Made by a program: the position numbers and the translations under genes | Shown here: piece after piece, positions 9,851-20,709 of the stretch | Position numbering within the stretch: the first letter of the stretch is position 1 | How the letters are laid out: every line of letters starts with the position of its first letter | NCBI GenBank assembly: GCA_036346405.1 | Contig: CM070548.1 | Span: 67,232,877-67,296,876 of the forward strand | DNA length: 64,000 bases | Direction: 5' to 3' | Source of the DNA: Phyllostachys edulis | Taxonomy: Eukaryota > Streptophyta > Magnoliopsida > Poales > Poaceae | The notes under the pieces: model-generated | Database searches by the model: none | The model's input: only the letters and a program-made list of their open reading frames with translations | What the model was told of the DNA's origin: nothing

Positions 9851-12800
9851 GTGTCTCCTCCACCTGCACCGACTTGGGATCAGCAGAGTCTCATCGCCGC
9901 CATGAACCAGCTTGCCGTCCAGGGAAACGGCACCTGGGTGATGGATAGTGGCGCCACCTCCCACATGACATCGAACGACGGTATAATTCTCTCCCCCAAA
10001 CCCCCCTCTCATTCGGTCGTCACTGTTGGCAACGGCTCTCACATCCCTGTCACCTCCCGTGGTCACTTGTTCCTCCACACACCTTCTTCTAAATTCATGC
10101 TTAACGATGTTCTAGTCGTTCCCTCTCTAATCCGTAACCTTCTTTCTGTTCGACAGTTTACTCGTGATAATAACTATTCTATAGAATTTGACGCGTTCGG
10201 TTTTTTCTGTCAAGGACCCACGGACCCGGTGAGTCACCCTTCGCTGCAATAGTACGGGCGATCTCTATACCCTGCCAGCCGCCGCCCCCACTACTGCCAG
10301 CGCCCACCTCGCCACCTCGTCTTCGCTTTGGCACCAACGTCTCGGTCACCCCGGCCATGTCGTCCTTGATACTCTTAATAAAAACTCGCTCATTTCTTGT
10401 AATAAAGTAGATCGCTCCTTATGCCACTCATGTCAACTTGGCAAACATGTGCGTCTACCCTTTACCAGTTCCACCTCGCTTACCTCTGCTCCTTTTGAGC
10501 TTGTTCATTGTGATGTGTGGACATCACCGGTTGCTAGCATATCTGGCAATCTTTATTATTTGGTGATTCTCGATGATTTCTCTCATTTTTGTTGGACTTT
10601 TCCCCTCAAAAAGAAATCGGACGTTCACCAACACATTGTTGATTTTGCCACCTTTGCTAGTACACAGTTTGGCACCCCTCTAAAATCCATTCAGGCGGAC
10701 AACGGTGCCGAGTTCGTAAACCACACATCCACCACCTTTTTCACTTCCCACGGCATCGTCCTGTGCCTCTCTTGTCCGTACACCTCGCCGCAAAACGGCA
10801 AGGCCGAGCGAGCCATCCGCACTCTAAACAATGGAGTCCGCACACTCCTGTTTCATGCGCACATGCCGCCCAAATATTGGGCCGAGGCGCTTGCTACAGC
10901 CACCTATCTCCTGAACCGACGCCCGTCCTCGTCCGTCCATAACTCCATCCCCTACACGCTGCTCCATCGCTCCCCGCCCCAGTATAGTCACCTCTGTGTC
11001 TTCGGCTGTCTTTGCTATCCCAACATGTCTGCCACTGCTCCCAACAAACTTGCTCCACGCCCGCGCTTTGTGTCTTTCGCTATCCTTCCTCTCACAAAGG
11101 ATATCATTGTCTCAACCTCGCCACGAAACGTGTCATCATCTCCCGCCACGTTATCTTTGATGAGAGCACCTTTCCGTTCGCCCACAGTGACCGACCTCAT
11201 TCTGTTTCACCTCGTCACGACCTGGATTTTCTCGATGATCCTGCCATGCCGTGTTTCAGCATCGCCAGACCGCACTTCGCAGTTCTGGTGCGCTAGCTCC
11301 ACCCCCCGGTGTCGAGCGATCGCCCTCCTCGTCGGCTCCGTCGCCGACGACGTTGAGCATGGCGTGTTCAAGATCGCCTAGGGTTGCGCTACCCAACAAA
11401 GACGCCCGGCTACACACCGCCCGCTCGAGCCCCTAGTCTACTCCAGCGCCACGCTGCATTGACGTCTGCAGCCCGACGGCGTCTCGTCTGCGCCTACCGC
11501 CCCACCGCGAGTCCCGGCGGCGCAGCTTAAGCAGCTCCAGCCCACCAAGACCCGTTTCGGCGGTACCTGGCGGGCTCGTGCCGAGGCCTCCATCGGGCCT
11601 CATCCGATGGTCACGCGAGCTCGCACCGGTATTGTGAAACCGGTCGACCGCCTGACGCTCTCCGCCGTTCACTCCTCGGTTTCCGCCATACCGACGAACT
11701 ATCGCAGCGCCCTCGCCGATCCAAATTGGTGCGCCGCGATGGCCGAGGAGTATAAGGCCCTGCTCGACAACGACACTTGGCGCCTCGTACCGCGTCCATC
11801 GGGCGCTAACGTCGTCACCGGCAAGTGGATCTTCAAGCATAAGTACCACTCCGACGGCAGTCTTGCGCTCTACAAAGCTTCATTGGTCGTTCGTGGGTAC
11901 TCACAAAGAAGAAGGCATCGACTACGATGAGACGTTCACCGGTGGTCAAACCGCTACCATCCGGACCGTTCTTCCATCGCGCGCCTCGCTCTCGCCCATA
12001 CATCACTCGATGTCAAGAATGCCTTCTTGCATGGCACTCTTGATGAGACGAATCTCATCGCCAGACCCCGGCCGCCGACCTCGCCACTCGACCATGTGTG
12101 TCTTTTACGAAGTCTCTATGGTCCGGGCAGCTCCCGAGCATGGTACCAGCGATTCGCCACGTACATTCGTCGACTTGGCTTCGTCGCCTCTACATCCGAC
12201 ACGTCTCTCTTCGTTCTCTGAGACGGTGCCCACCTGGCTTGCTTGCTGCTCTACGTCGACGACATCGTGCTCACTGCCTCCTCGAGCGACTTGCTTCGGC
12301 GCCTCATCGACATGCTTCACTCGGAGTTTGCGATGACAGACCTTGGTGATCTTCACCTCTTCCTCGGCATCTCCGTCACGCGCTCCTCCGACGGGCTCTT
12401 CCTCTCCCAGCGCCAGTACGCCTCCGACCTCCTGCGCCGTGCCGGCATGGCTGAGTGCCACCCCACTGCGACACCAGTGGACACTCATGCCAAGCTCTCC
12501 GCTCATGACGGCAAGACCGGTGGTGACCGTCAGAGTCTGCTGACCTTGCAGGCGCTCTCCAAGACTGACGCCACCCGCCCGACCTGGCGATCCTGCTCAA
12601 GAAGTTCGTTTTTATGCATGATCCGCGTGAGCCCCATCTCGCTGATCAAGCGATCTCGAGATACGTCAAGGGCACCATCGACTCCGGCCTTCACCTCGGT
12701 GTCTCCTCGGTGACTTCCCTCACCACCTACTCCGACGCTGACTGGGCAGGCTGCCCTGACTCCCGGCGTTCCACCTCCGGTTACTGCGTCTACCTTGGCG

Positions 12801-13210
12801 ACAACCTCGTCTCCTGGTCGTCCAAGAGACAGACCACGGTGTCACGCTCGAGCGCAGAGGCCGAGTATCGTGCCATTGCCCACTCCGTCGCCGAGTGCTG
12901 CTGGCTGCGGCAACTCTTGCAGGAGCTTCACGTTCTGTTGCCCGGCGACAGCTTGTTTATCGCGACAATGTCGGCCATTGTCTACATGTCAACCAATCCA
13001 GTTCAACATCGCCGCACGAAGCACATTGAGATTGACATCCACTTTGTCTGCGAAAAGGTGTCTCTTGGAGAGGTTCGAGTGCTCCATGTGCCCTCCTCTC
13101 ACCAGTTCGCGGACATAATGACTAAAGGCCTGCCGATGCAACTTTTCCAGGAGTTTCGGTCCAGTCTTTGCGTCCGGAATCCTCCCGTTGCGACTGCGGG
13201 CGGGTATTAA
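9851..13210 (+). pseudogene. copia pol: protease, integrase, RT, RNase H, frameshifted
   Basis: Protease region 9851-10252 with the active-site DSGATSHMT. Pre-integrase zinc region about 10230-10450 with WHQRLGHPG and CHSCQLGKH, in a new frame. Integrase 10449-11080 keeps its three acidic residues: D in HCDVW, D in QADNGAEF and E in KAERAIRTL. The frame shifts again near 11065 (GYPSSHKGY) and stops at 11294. RT follows from 11607 (ARTGIVKPVDR, NWCAAMAEEY, TGKWIFKHKY), shifting at about 11905, 12010 and 12240. The YVDD box is intact (12246-12257). A deletion near 12530-12600 removes part of the RT C-terminus. RNase H 12614-13210 is open, with SDADWAGCPDSRRSTSG, SSAEAEYRA and RTKHIEIDIHF. At least five frame breaks make it non-coding as it stands. 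Confidence 0.93.
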
Positions 13211-13371
13211 AGAATATTGTATAGCCATGCATAATTGTAACCTGCCTAGATTAGTCCCTCTAATTGAGGATCCTGTAAACTTCCTAATCTGGGCTCTTGC
13301 CTGACTATATATGTAAAGCCTCCCCGGCCTATTGGCTGTGCGGTGATTGCTCCACATCTATTCTTCCTACA
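13205..13371 (+). repeat. 3' LTR, 167 bp
   Basis: Direct copy of 9365-9531 with one substitution. It is followed by the target duplication ATAAT (13372-13376). Confidence 0.92.
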
Positions 13372-14111
13372 ATAATCATGCTTGCTCCCAAACAAACTTG
13401 GAGGGAAGGATTGTTTATTGCACAAATCATTATTCTCAATGACCAAATCACCCTGAAAGTCAGCATCAAGGCCAAGGATGAGTTGCCGACCATAGATTTG
13501 GTTGCGAACCGTAATGCAGTAGCAGAGCCTAGCCGTCAGAACACCAATGCCAACAAAAAAAGGCAAGGAGCAAAGCCCCCAACAGGATCGCAAAATCATG
13601 GCACAGTAAATCGGTGCACCCTGCCATATTGGCAAGTTAGGAACGTGTTTAGTTAGGATTAACAGAAAGAAAGTAATGTTCATTTCAAGAAAAGGAAATA
13701 TATATGTGCGCTACATGTACAGATGTACTAGATGTGAATTAAGGTATTGATTATTTGTCTGCAATTCTGAGGTACTGACAAGGTTCTAATACATGTGAAT
13801 TATAAGGAGCTCTTGAACAATATTTAACTACTAACCTGGATGACAGCAAACTTTCGCAGTAACCACCTGTCAATTATAGCTCTATAGTGGATTGCAATAG
13901 TGCGAATCATGCTTCCAGTAAGGAAAACAGGACGATCTATCAACAAGACTGGAAGGCGCGCCATTTTGCGGTTGACATGGCAGCCCACGCCAGCATGGTC
14001 CGATGACATGTCAAACATATGTGAATAATTCCTGTACAAAGAATGCATCTCCTGCTTTGCGGCGGCAATGTTAGCGAAGAAGGCCATCACATATGACTGC
14101 ATCTCAAGCAC

Positions 14112-15327
14112 ACCTACTTGGCTACTTGTATTCCCAATAGACTGTTAGGTCTGCCATAACGAAAAATTTGCATAAAAATTCAGAAGAATAACATATATTG
14201 AACTTATATCAAGTCTCGAAATTTAACTATTTAAGTAGACATGATAGCCTCTGTTCGAACTTACCACCTGCTAACCTAGAAGAAACTACTCATTCAGTTA
14301 CGTTGTTTCTGAGATTGATTCTCAGTGATGAACTATAAACAGTGCGAGTCCAAGAAAACAAACCAATGTAGAGTTCAGATCAAAAGCATTAAACTGGGAA
14401 CAAATGAACAACATGAAGTGAACTCCACGAACTAAAAATGTAGTTTGGATCCACCAGAACCAAAAGGTTGGAAGAGGACATTACATGATGTACAAAGGAT
14501 CGGTGCATGATGGAAACAGATTCAGTCGAGTGTTCGCCTGTCCAGCCACTGAATGTGGGTCCTACCCACAGTAGTCGCACGTGACTCTCCCCCAGAGCTA
14601 GAGGTCTAGCCGCATCGACGAGGACAGTGCGTGTCTCCTTGCCACCGAGGTAGAGACGCAGAGTAACAACCACATGTTACGAGATTCCAAATACTTATTT
14701 TCCTGTTCTATGACCATCTCTTTTTATTTTATTTTATTTAAAAAAAAACTTTCTCCAAAGGATTTGGAGGATGAGCTTGCGCTCACGAAAGCAATAGATC
14801 GATGTACTCGTGTATATTTCATGGTTTATACTGGAAGTCTACGACGATACGAGCGGCCAAATTTTGGCCGTATGAGCATGAACTAGTCATCAACCTGTGT
14901 ATCCGCACGGACAACATTAGTTGATTTTTTAGTGATAATGATTTATGTATAACAGGGTTATGCAATTAAGCATGTCCCCATTTCAATAATTATTATTTAG
15001 AATTTGTCCGCAAGCTTAGGGTAGTTGGCTAATTTGAAAGATAATAGTAAATGTAAATGGCACTATCATATACCAGACATATCATTATCACGATCATAGG
15101 ATGGTTTGATGCCTATCTGTATTTGTGCATCAACATTAATTAGATACTGCCAGTGCCAGAGGAGGTTCAGGGGGAACACAAACAAACGGACAGCTAGCCG
15201 TGACCTTGTGTTCGGTTCGGCGTCAGGTTTGAATGTCCAATCAAACTCTTATTTCTACCGACACATAAAGCAGGTATTATAGGAAAGCTTGAACTGAAGT
15301 CCATACAAAGCTACTGGCTAAAAAATA
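14112..15327. other. no feature recognised
   Basis: This would be the 5' side of the minus-strand transporter pseudogene, but I find no start exon. A minus-strand open frame at 14389-14673 (starting VVTLRLYLGGKE) has no family I can name. Confidence 0.35.
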
Positions 15328-15501
15328 AATCTAAGCCGCAGTTGTACCACATGATAAATTGGATGGATATGATTTTTCCTTTTATTCTGATTAATGTGGG
15401 AATTTCTAGCCTTTTTTCTTTTTCTACGATTAATGTGGGAATTTCTACCTTTTCAGCTCCTAGGATTAATATGAGGCTTCTAGGAGAGCCTCCAATTAGT
15501 A
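15328..15501 (+). repeat. dispersed repeat, copy 1, with terminal hairpin
   Basis: Direct copy of 17699-17870. It contains GATTAATGTGGGAATTTCTA twice and ends in a perfect 6-bp hairpin (GAGGCT, 8-base loop, AGCCTC) at about 15472-15491, followed by CAATTAGTATAG. A 3' hairpin shortly before a CTAGT-like end resembles a Helitron terminus, but no 5' end is established. Confidence 0.5.
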
Positions 15502-15559
15502 TAGATACAAGTAATAGTACAGCCAAAGGGAGTTGCAACAACTTAATTGTATGGTTCTA

Positions 15560-16800
15560 GATTTAAAAGCTAGTAGAGCCATCACAACTGTCGAAGATCA
15601 GTTTTAAAGAAAAGAATAGGGTACAGATTTGTATTTTCGGAACAAATGAAATGAGTCAAAGCCAAGTTATGAATCTAGTACGACTTGGTATAGTATATAG
15701 CTTGTACTACATTTGTGCGAATTATTTTTATTTAATTATATACTACTTGCTTAGACGATGCATGCTAATTTCGTTTAGGATAGCAGGGAAAGCACAACCT
15801 GAAATATGGGATATAAAAGTTTGTGCTACCACTGATCACACTTAATTACACAGTTAATTATTTACTCCACTTCTTTTGGAAAACTCGATATATCAGTTGT
15901 TTGTAACTCTTGCTATATAAGACACAAGATAATGTGAAACAGAAAGAGTGAGTATGCATAGAGAATTGTGTCGTCTATCATGTAGTAGACAACTTGAGCA
16001 CAAAAACATATGTGATATAAACAACTAAAAAAATACATTTTATGGGGGGTGTCACTCCAACACATATTTTGATGAGAGAAGATTAGATAAAGAAAATTAG
16101 TGGAAAGATGATGTGGAGTGTATTGTAGTTAGTATCAAAAGACAAGCTACTGGAAATGCAATCTCTTATGTTGTCTATAGATGATGTGGAATATTAGAGA
16201 CAACCTTAGCTATCTCTTATGTTGTCTATAGATGATGTGGATAACCTATTGTACTGTCCAATTAATGCTACTACACCCCACCCTAGCACAAATTTAATTC
16301 TAGAATTGCTTGCCCTGGATAATAGTCCCTACATATGTTTTGAAACCAACAATTAGATATACGAGAAACCATTAGGGGTCTCTACGATGGCGGCCTATTC
16401 GAGCGACTACAGTACAGCAAGAAATCTCCCTGAATGCTCCATTGAGTTGCGCAGTTCAAACGAAGTGTTGTTACTTGTTAGTTCAACATTTGCACTTAAA
16501 AAGCCTTAGCAGTCAGCATTGTGTACTTCAGATAAAAACATGTTGCACAATAACAAAAGAGCTTGTAATGCGTAATCATCATTACCTCGCACAGTATAGG
16601 CGTGTTTTGTTTTTTTCTTACTATCATGTGAAGAAGACCTTCTGATACTTGTGCCATCGTTTGTTCGTCTCAAAATTGCTAGATGCTACAAAATCATTCT
16701 ATTGTTGGGTCGGAGGTTTTGTGTGGAAGATCACCATCTATCCATTCCACGGCCTCTAATTCCATCGACGTTGGAGATGCTGTTTCTAGTAAAAAGTTTT
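15560..16800. other. AT-rich spacer with a short direct duplication
   Basis: CTCTTATGTTGTCTATAGAT recurs at about 16165 and 16214. Nothing else is recognised and there are no coding motifs. Confidence 0.4.
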
Positions 16801-17154
16801 GATATGTTTAGATGAGTACAACAAAATTCTTACATTGGTGTAACAAAATTACCAGGTTCCGAACAGACCTAGTCGTCCATTTATGCTTTTTACGCGAGTC
16901 TTCACAAAATTCAATCACCCGTATATCTCAATGTGATGGCACGCATCCGTCCTACTACTATCTGCGGCCCGTGCCGACGCGAGTTTTACAGCAACCGGAC
17001 ATCGAGGTGGCGAAGTGAGTCCGCGCTTCAGTAGAAGCAAGGAGCCCGTGAAGCTTCCCAGAGGTTGCGCTTCCGGCTTCCTCCCCCACAAGCTGGGAGT
17101 TGGGACCTGGCCAAACAGGCACTGCCGGCGGCGCGGCAACCACCGGCTCATTCC

Positions 17155-17435
17155 ATGCCCACCGTGCTCCACCTCCCTGCAAATCCAAACCCTACGCCTA
17201 ACCCCACCTCCTCCCTACGTCCTCTGCTGCCTACCATCTCCGGCGAGCTCCACTTCCGCCTCTGCCACCCCTGCCGTGCCCGCGCTCGAACCCATCTCCC
17301 TGCCGCGTTCGGGAGGGGATCGCCCACGGCGGCGGCGGCCGAGCGCAGAGAGAAGGACTACTAGCCACGCTCAACATCCGCCGCGACGCCACCCTCCAAG
17401 AGGTCAAGAGCGCCTACCGCACCCTCGCGCGCAAG
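17155..17435 (+). pseudogene. first exon of a chloroplast-type DnaJ protein, frameshifted
   Basis: From the ATG at 17155 the frame gives a Pro/Ser/Arg-rich leader like a plastid transit peptide, then EKDY at the start of a J domain, and a TAG at 17361-17363. One base further on, in another frame, the J domain continues as TLNIRRDATLQEVK and SAYRTLARK up to a donor-like AAG|GTGCTG at 17435. J domains normally begin DYYxxLxV, so a single-base loss next to the tyrosines explains the stop. The HPD signature would lie in the next exon, which is absent. DnaJ proteins stimulate Hsp70 ATPase; the parent would act in plastids. Repeats on the right (17473-17870) suggest the exon was carried by an element. 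Confidence 0.7.
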
Positions 17436-17472
17436 GTGCTGCTCTCTTCCCTCCTCTCCTATGCAACCCCCT

Positions 17473-17870
17473 CCAAGCCGCAGGAGTCCATGCAGGCCTC
17501 TGAGTCTGTTGGGTCTTCTGAAAGTTTGAATCAGAGTCCAGGCAGGCTACCGGATACAACAAAAATTCTAAGCCGTAGGTTGCACCAGGCTGCCGAATAC
17601 AAAAAAAAAAATTCCTGAATAGGAGTCTATGTAGGTTTTTTTTTTTCTTTCTAAATCCAAGCTGCAGGAGTCCATGTAGGTCTCTTAGTCTGTTGGGTAA
17701 AATCCAAGCCGTAGGTTGCACCATCTATACATAATTGGATGGTTAGATTTCTCTGATTAATGTGGGAATTTTTAGTTTTTTTTTCTTTTTCTTCGATTAA
17801 TGTGGGAATTTCTACCTTTTATCACCTCCTAGGATTAATATAGGGGCTTCTAGGAGAGCCTCCAACTAGT
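17473..17870 (+). repeat. dispersed repeat, copy 2, with internal duplication
   Basis: GCAGGAGTCCATGYAGG is repeated at 17480 and 17666, and AAGCCGTAGGTTGCACCA at 17569 and 17706. The right half (17699-17870) matches 15328-15501. The end is a GGCT-loop-AGCC hairpin followed by CAACTAGTATATG, closer to a Helitron 3' end (CTAGT) than copy 1. Confidence 0.5.
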
Positions 17871-17889
17871 ATATGTATAGATAGGTGCA

Positions 17890-18720
17890 GCGGACAATTA
17901 TTTGCAAAATTATCGCCTGATCAAGACGCCCACATGCTGGCCTGGCACTGCCTGCCGCCACGCGATCGCTCAAGACGGCATGGCAGCAGGTGGCGCTCCT
18001 GCCACCACGTGCCCCTCGGTAAGGGTTTTATGGATTATGGTTTCTGGTCCCCAGTTAGGGTTTCACGAATTAGGGGTTCTGCTGTGTGTTCGTTCCATTT
18101 TTAAAATATAGGACATGACTTTAAAAAAATATGAAATTTTATGTGAATACTCCCGACATGGTGTACTTTCTTGTGTAATTTTCTACATAATTTTACTCGT
18201 TCTGATTTTACCTCGTAATTTCATTTAAGTGTATTGATTTGATCCCGGCATGTAAACCTCCTCACAAGACGCATGGCCCTCTCTCGCCCTGCTCTCCTCC
18301 CGCACGACCTTATCTGGACTATCATCGACACACTTCCTTCGTTCGGCGCAAAGCTCGACTCGCCGCCGCAAAGGAGTAGGTGGATACGTATCTCCATGTA
18401 TTCCCTGATCCAGTCCCGCCGATGTACACGAGCGGGCTTACGAATTCATAAGAGCTGCGATAGGGTCCTGCCTTGGCCACTAGGGCCTCCTTTCTTTTCC
18501 GTTTTCCCTACTTTTATTATTATCGAATTAGGGTTTCATGATTTCATGTGACTTGGAATGTATTTGAAATTTGCTAATGTTTCAAAGGAGGGCTGCTTGT
18601 ATGTAAACATCCTGGGTTACATTTTGGTGATATACTTGTCTTGACAGCAAGGTTTATTAGTGGTCTAGAGGTTACGAGATATTCCAAATATGCTATATTT
18701 TTTCCTACTTCTAGGAAACT
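17890..18720 (+). repeat. left terminal inverted repeat of MULE-1
   Basis: Contains TTAGGGTTT-type motifs (18015-18085), the stretch ACTTTCTTGTGTAATTTT near 18170, and a GC-rich part (18265-18430) whose inverted copy is at about 23350-23522 and 26198-26215. An open frame at 18273-18551 belongs to this repeat and is not taken as a gene. Confidence 0.8.
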
Positions 18721-18990
18721 ATTCGTTAGACTCGCAATAACAGCAAGGTAGCAATGATTCGTAAGTACGAAGGTATGTGATATTGCGATGCGCCAGGAAA
18801 TTCATACACGGTAACATACACGACAGTTTTGGAGAAATGGCGCAACGATAACAATACGACAATTGATCCGATAAGGGGGTTACATGGCACGCAGGCTAAT
18901 GAACCAAGGACAGTACACGCATGCCTCTAGGGAATTAGAAATAGATAGGACATATGGACGAAGGGAGTCAGACTACTGTGTGGACCAGGG

Positions 18991-19867
18991 CTATTTGCCC
19001 TTCCTTGCGAGCTCGGCGTTGTACTCCTCGCCGGCCGCCTTGGCCTCGGCCGCTATTTTCCTCTTTTTCTCGCGCTCCCTCTCGCGAGCCTTACGCTCCC
19101 TGCGCCTGCACGCCTCGAGATGGGCCTGCGTCTCCCACCGGATATGCTCGTTTTGCTCTTCGGTGCGGTGCTCCTCCTCCCTCTTCTCACGGTACTTGTT
19201 AGCATCCCACTCCTCGCAGTCGAGAGTCCACTGGTCGTGTGGGTGGATCTCTAGGTCGATCCACTTATGGTAGCCACATAGCGGATCTGGAGACTACGGA
19301 TAGACGGAAGAGGTTGTTAGTGCATACTTTTACAGAGAAATGGTAGGAGAACATACTGTAACCTATCCTTAACGGCTGCCGATAGCGGCTCGTGTCCCAA
19401 CGACGGTCGGGATAGTCGCAGGAGTAGTTCGTGTAACCCCAGTAACGCATGCCCAGGCTTAGCCGATGCTTGGACTTAAAAAACATGCATCTATCCCTGC
19501 ACCAACAGAGGGACGTCGTCTCCCCCTCGGGTTGGTGTTGCGGCGAATGCTTGGTTGGGATGTTGTGGTAGGGGTTGCTACTACAGGGGACAGCATCATT
19601 GCGGGGAGGTAGCTTCCTAGCATACTCCCTTTGTTCCTCTTGGGCCGCATACTCCCTTTGCATTTCGTGGATCTCCTCCCAATGCTTGTCCATCTGAGCG
19701 AGATTGTTTTGAAGTCTGGATGCAAGAGAACCCGACGTGGAAGGGGTAGTACTTATATGTCGAAATGGTGTGCAGATGCAAATTGAATTGTAATTCGTTG
19801 AAGGAAATTGCGTCTGCGGAGGCAAAGAAATTTCTAAGGAGACTCGTCGAGACAAGTTGTTGCGCAA
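18991..19867 (-). pseudogene. GRF-like zinc-finger, coiled-coil ORF in MULE-1
   Basis: Two exons on the minus strand. Exon 1 (to 19363) has a helical Gln/Glu-rich part (MDKHWEEIHEMQREYA) and a cysteine cluster, LCWCRDRCMFF then GMRYWGYTNYSCDYPDR, with the spacing of plant GRF-type zinc fingers (CxC, GRRF/YWxC, Cx(F)). One expected cysteine is tyrosine. A donor-like GTTACA (19362) and an acceptor TAG (19294) bound a 69-bp intron. Exon 2 (19293-18991) begins near KWIDLEIHPHDQWTL and ends in a long charged coiled coil (RRRERKAREREREKKRKIA) and a stop. It has no in-frame stop if spliced. It lies between the MULE-1 left repeat and the transposase, so it is either a second element gene or a captured host gene. 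GRF fingers bind single-stranded nucleic acid in other proteins; the role here is unknown. Confidence 0.55.
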
Positions 19868-20196
19868 AGCTGACTCGTCGGGTCACGTCGCTGCGAGAAG
19901 TGGCCTCGTCGGGTCACGTCGTCCTTAAAAGCTGGGGAGGTAGAGTTGTCATTTCCCTCTGAATCGTGTGGTCTTGTCATTCGAAAAAGTTAGCGTCGCA
20001 ATGTGTTGTCTTGTCGTTCTAAAAATTCGAAGACATTTTCATACAAAAAATTTGAAGCGTTACAATATGACTCACTCGTCTGAGAATTTACAATCATTAT
20101 ATGAACCAATTTAAGACCTTTTTATACATAAAATTAGAAGCCCGAGTTCACATGATACAATGTGGCTCACTCGTCTGAGTCTGAGCCACTACCCTC

Positions 20197-20709
20197 TGCT
20201 CATTGCGGCGACCTCTGCGTGCACCTGTATGTCTTGCGTCGAGCATACCTCGTGGAGTACGTGAAACGATCGGGTGAGCACGTGTCCGTTCGGAGGGGAT
20301 ATGAAGACCGTTGAGGTGGCAGAGGTTCACCGGTAGGCTCAATATGGCCCAGCAGAGTCTGGTAAGCGTACATATCATCACGATGAAGCAAGCCGGCCCG
20401 GGGGACACCTTCGAAAAAATCATGAGCGACGGAGTCGAAAAATTCACTCCCGGGGTACGATGCCTGCAACTCCGGTTGCGCGGATGAGCTCTGCCCTTGG
20501 AGGTACGGGGTGCCAGCCAACCTGGAGGAGCTCGGCCCTTGAACATATGGTGGGATAGCGAACCTAGAAGAGCTCTGCCCTTGAACGTACGGTGGGACAG
20601 CGCTCGGCGAGCTTAGTGAGCCCCTGCGGTAGCATTGGAACATGACTTTTGTGTATGTGGCGAACCTCATCAAGCACCTAGTTGCAGTGGACGTGTCCAT
20701 CTCCCCCAA
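20197..20709 (-). pseudogene. ORF with PPYVQGQSSSR repeats, function unknown
   Basis: A minus-strand frame with three imperfect repeats of about 15 residues (PPYVQGQSSSRF, PPYVQGPSSSRL, TPYLQGQSSSAQ), then SYPGSEFFDSVAHDFFEG, LLGHIEPTGEPLPPQ and an Arg-rich end ending in TGA near 20200. The first 25 codons are the reverse of the transposase and probably not part of it, so the N-terminus is lost. The style recalls C-termini of proteins coded beside plant transposases, but I cannot name a family. Confidence 0.4.

Larger units (their letters stand above)
9365..13371 (+). mobile_element. young Ty1-copia retrotransposon with short LTRs, defective coding
   Basis: LTRs of 167 bp at each end differ at a single base. 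An exact 5-bp duplication ATAAT flanks the element (9360-9364 and 13372-13376). A primer binding site (TGGTATCAAAT) follows the left LTR and a purine-rich GCGGGCGGG precedes the right LTR. The polyprotein order protease-integrase-RT-RNase H (copia order) is clear but frameshifted, and almost all of gag is absent (only about 370 bp lie between the primer site and the protease). It was probably copied by proteins supplied from another element. Confidence 0.95.
8569..14111 (-). pseudogene. STP/MST sugar transporter pseudogene split by a copia element
   Basis: Four colinear blocks on the minus strand match the transporter at 2-1027 and the family in general. Block 1 (about 14060-13836) has the helix 2-3 region with RKMARLPVLLI and VFLTGSMI, and donor GTTAGT. 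Block 2 (13620-13452) covers helices 4-6 with APIYCAM, VGIGVLTARL and IYGRQLILGL, and donor GTGATT. Block 3 (about 9281-8967) covers the loop and helices 7-9 with FWRIMARNEHYLTYIGALM and LQLTRVSI, and donor GTAACT. Block 4 (8865-8569) covers helices 10-11 with GYTTAMFVLTC, SWSWGSLFW and FLLMLCRLKNATLAYY. It is dead: the conserved SEIFPLE after helix 10 is shortened, a stop follows before PETKG, no start exon is found, and the reading frame upstream of block 3 is lost. The copia element sits between blocks 2 and 3, probably in an intron. Confidence 0.82.

Noticed and set aside
13246..13683. Single minus-strand frame joining transporter block 2 to the copia LTR
   Set aside because: The last third is LTR sequence read by chance; only 13452-13620 is transporter exon.
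18273..18551. 92-codon frame starting MALSRPALLPHD, which looks like an F-box start
   Set aside because: Lies in the MULE-1 terminal repeat and has an inverted copy in the other repeat; the likeness is too short to call.
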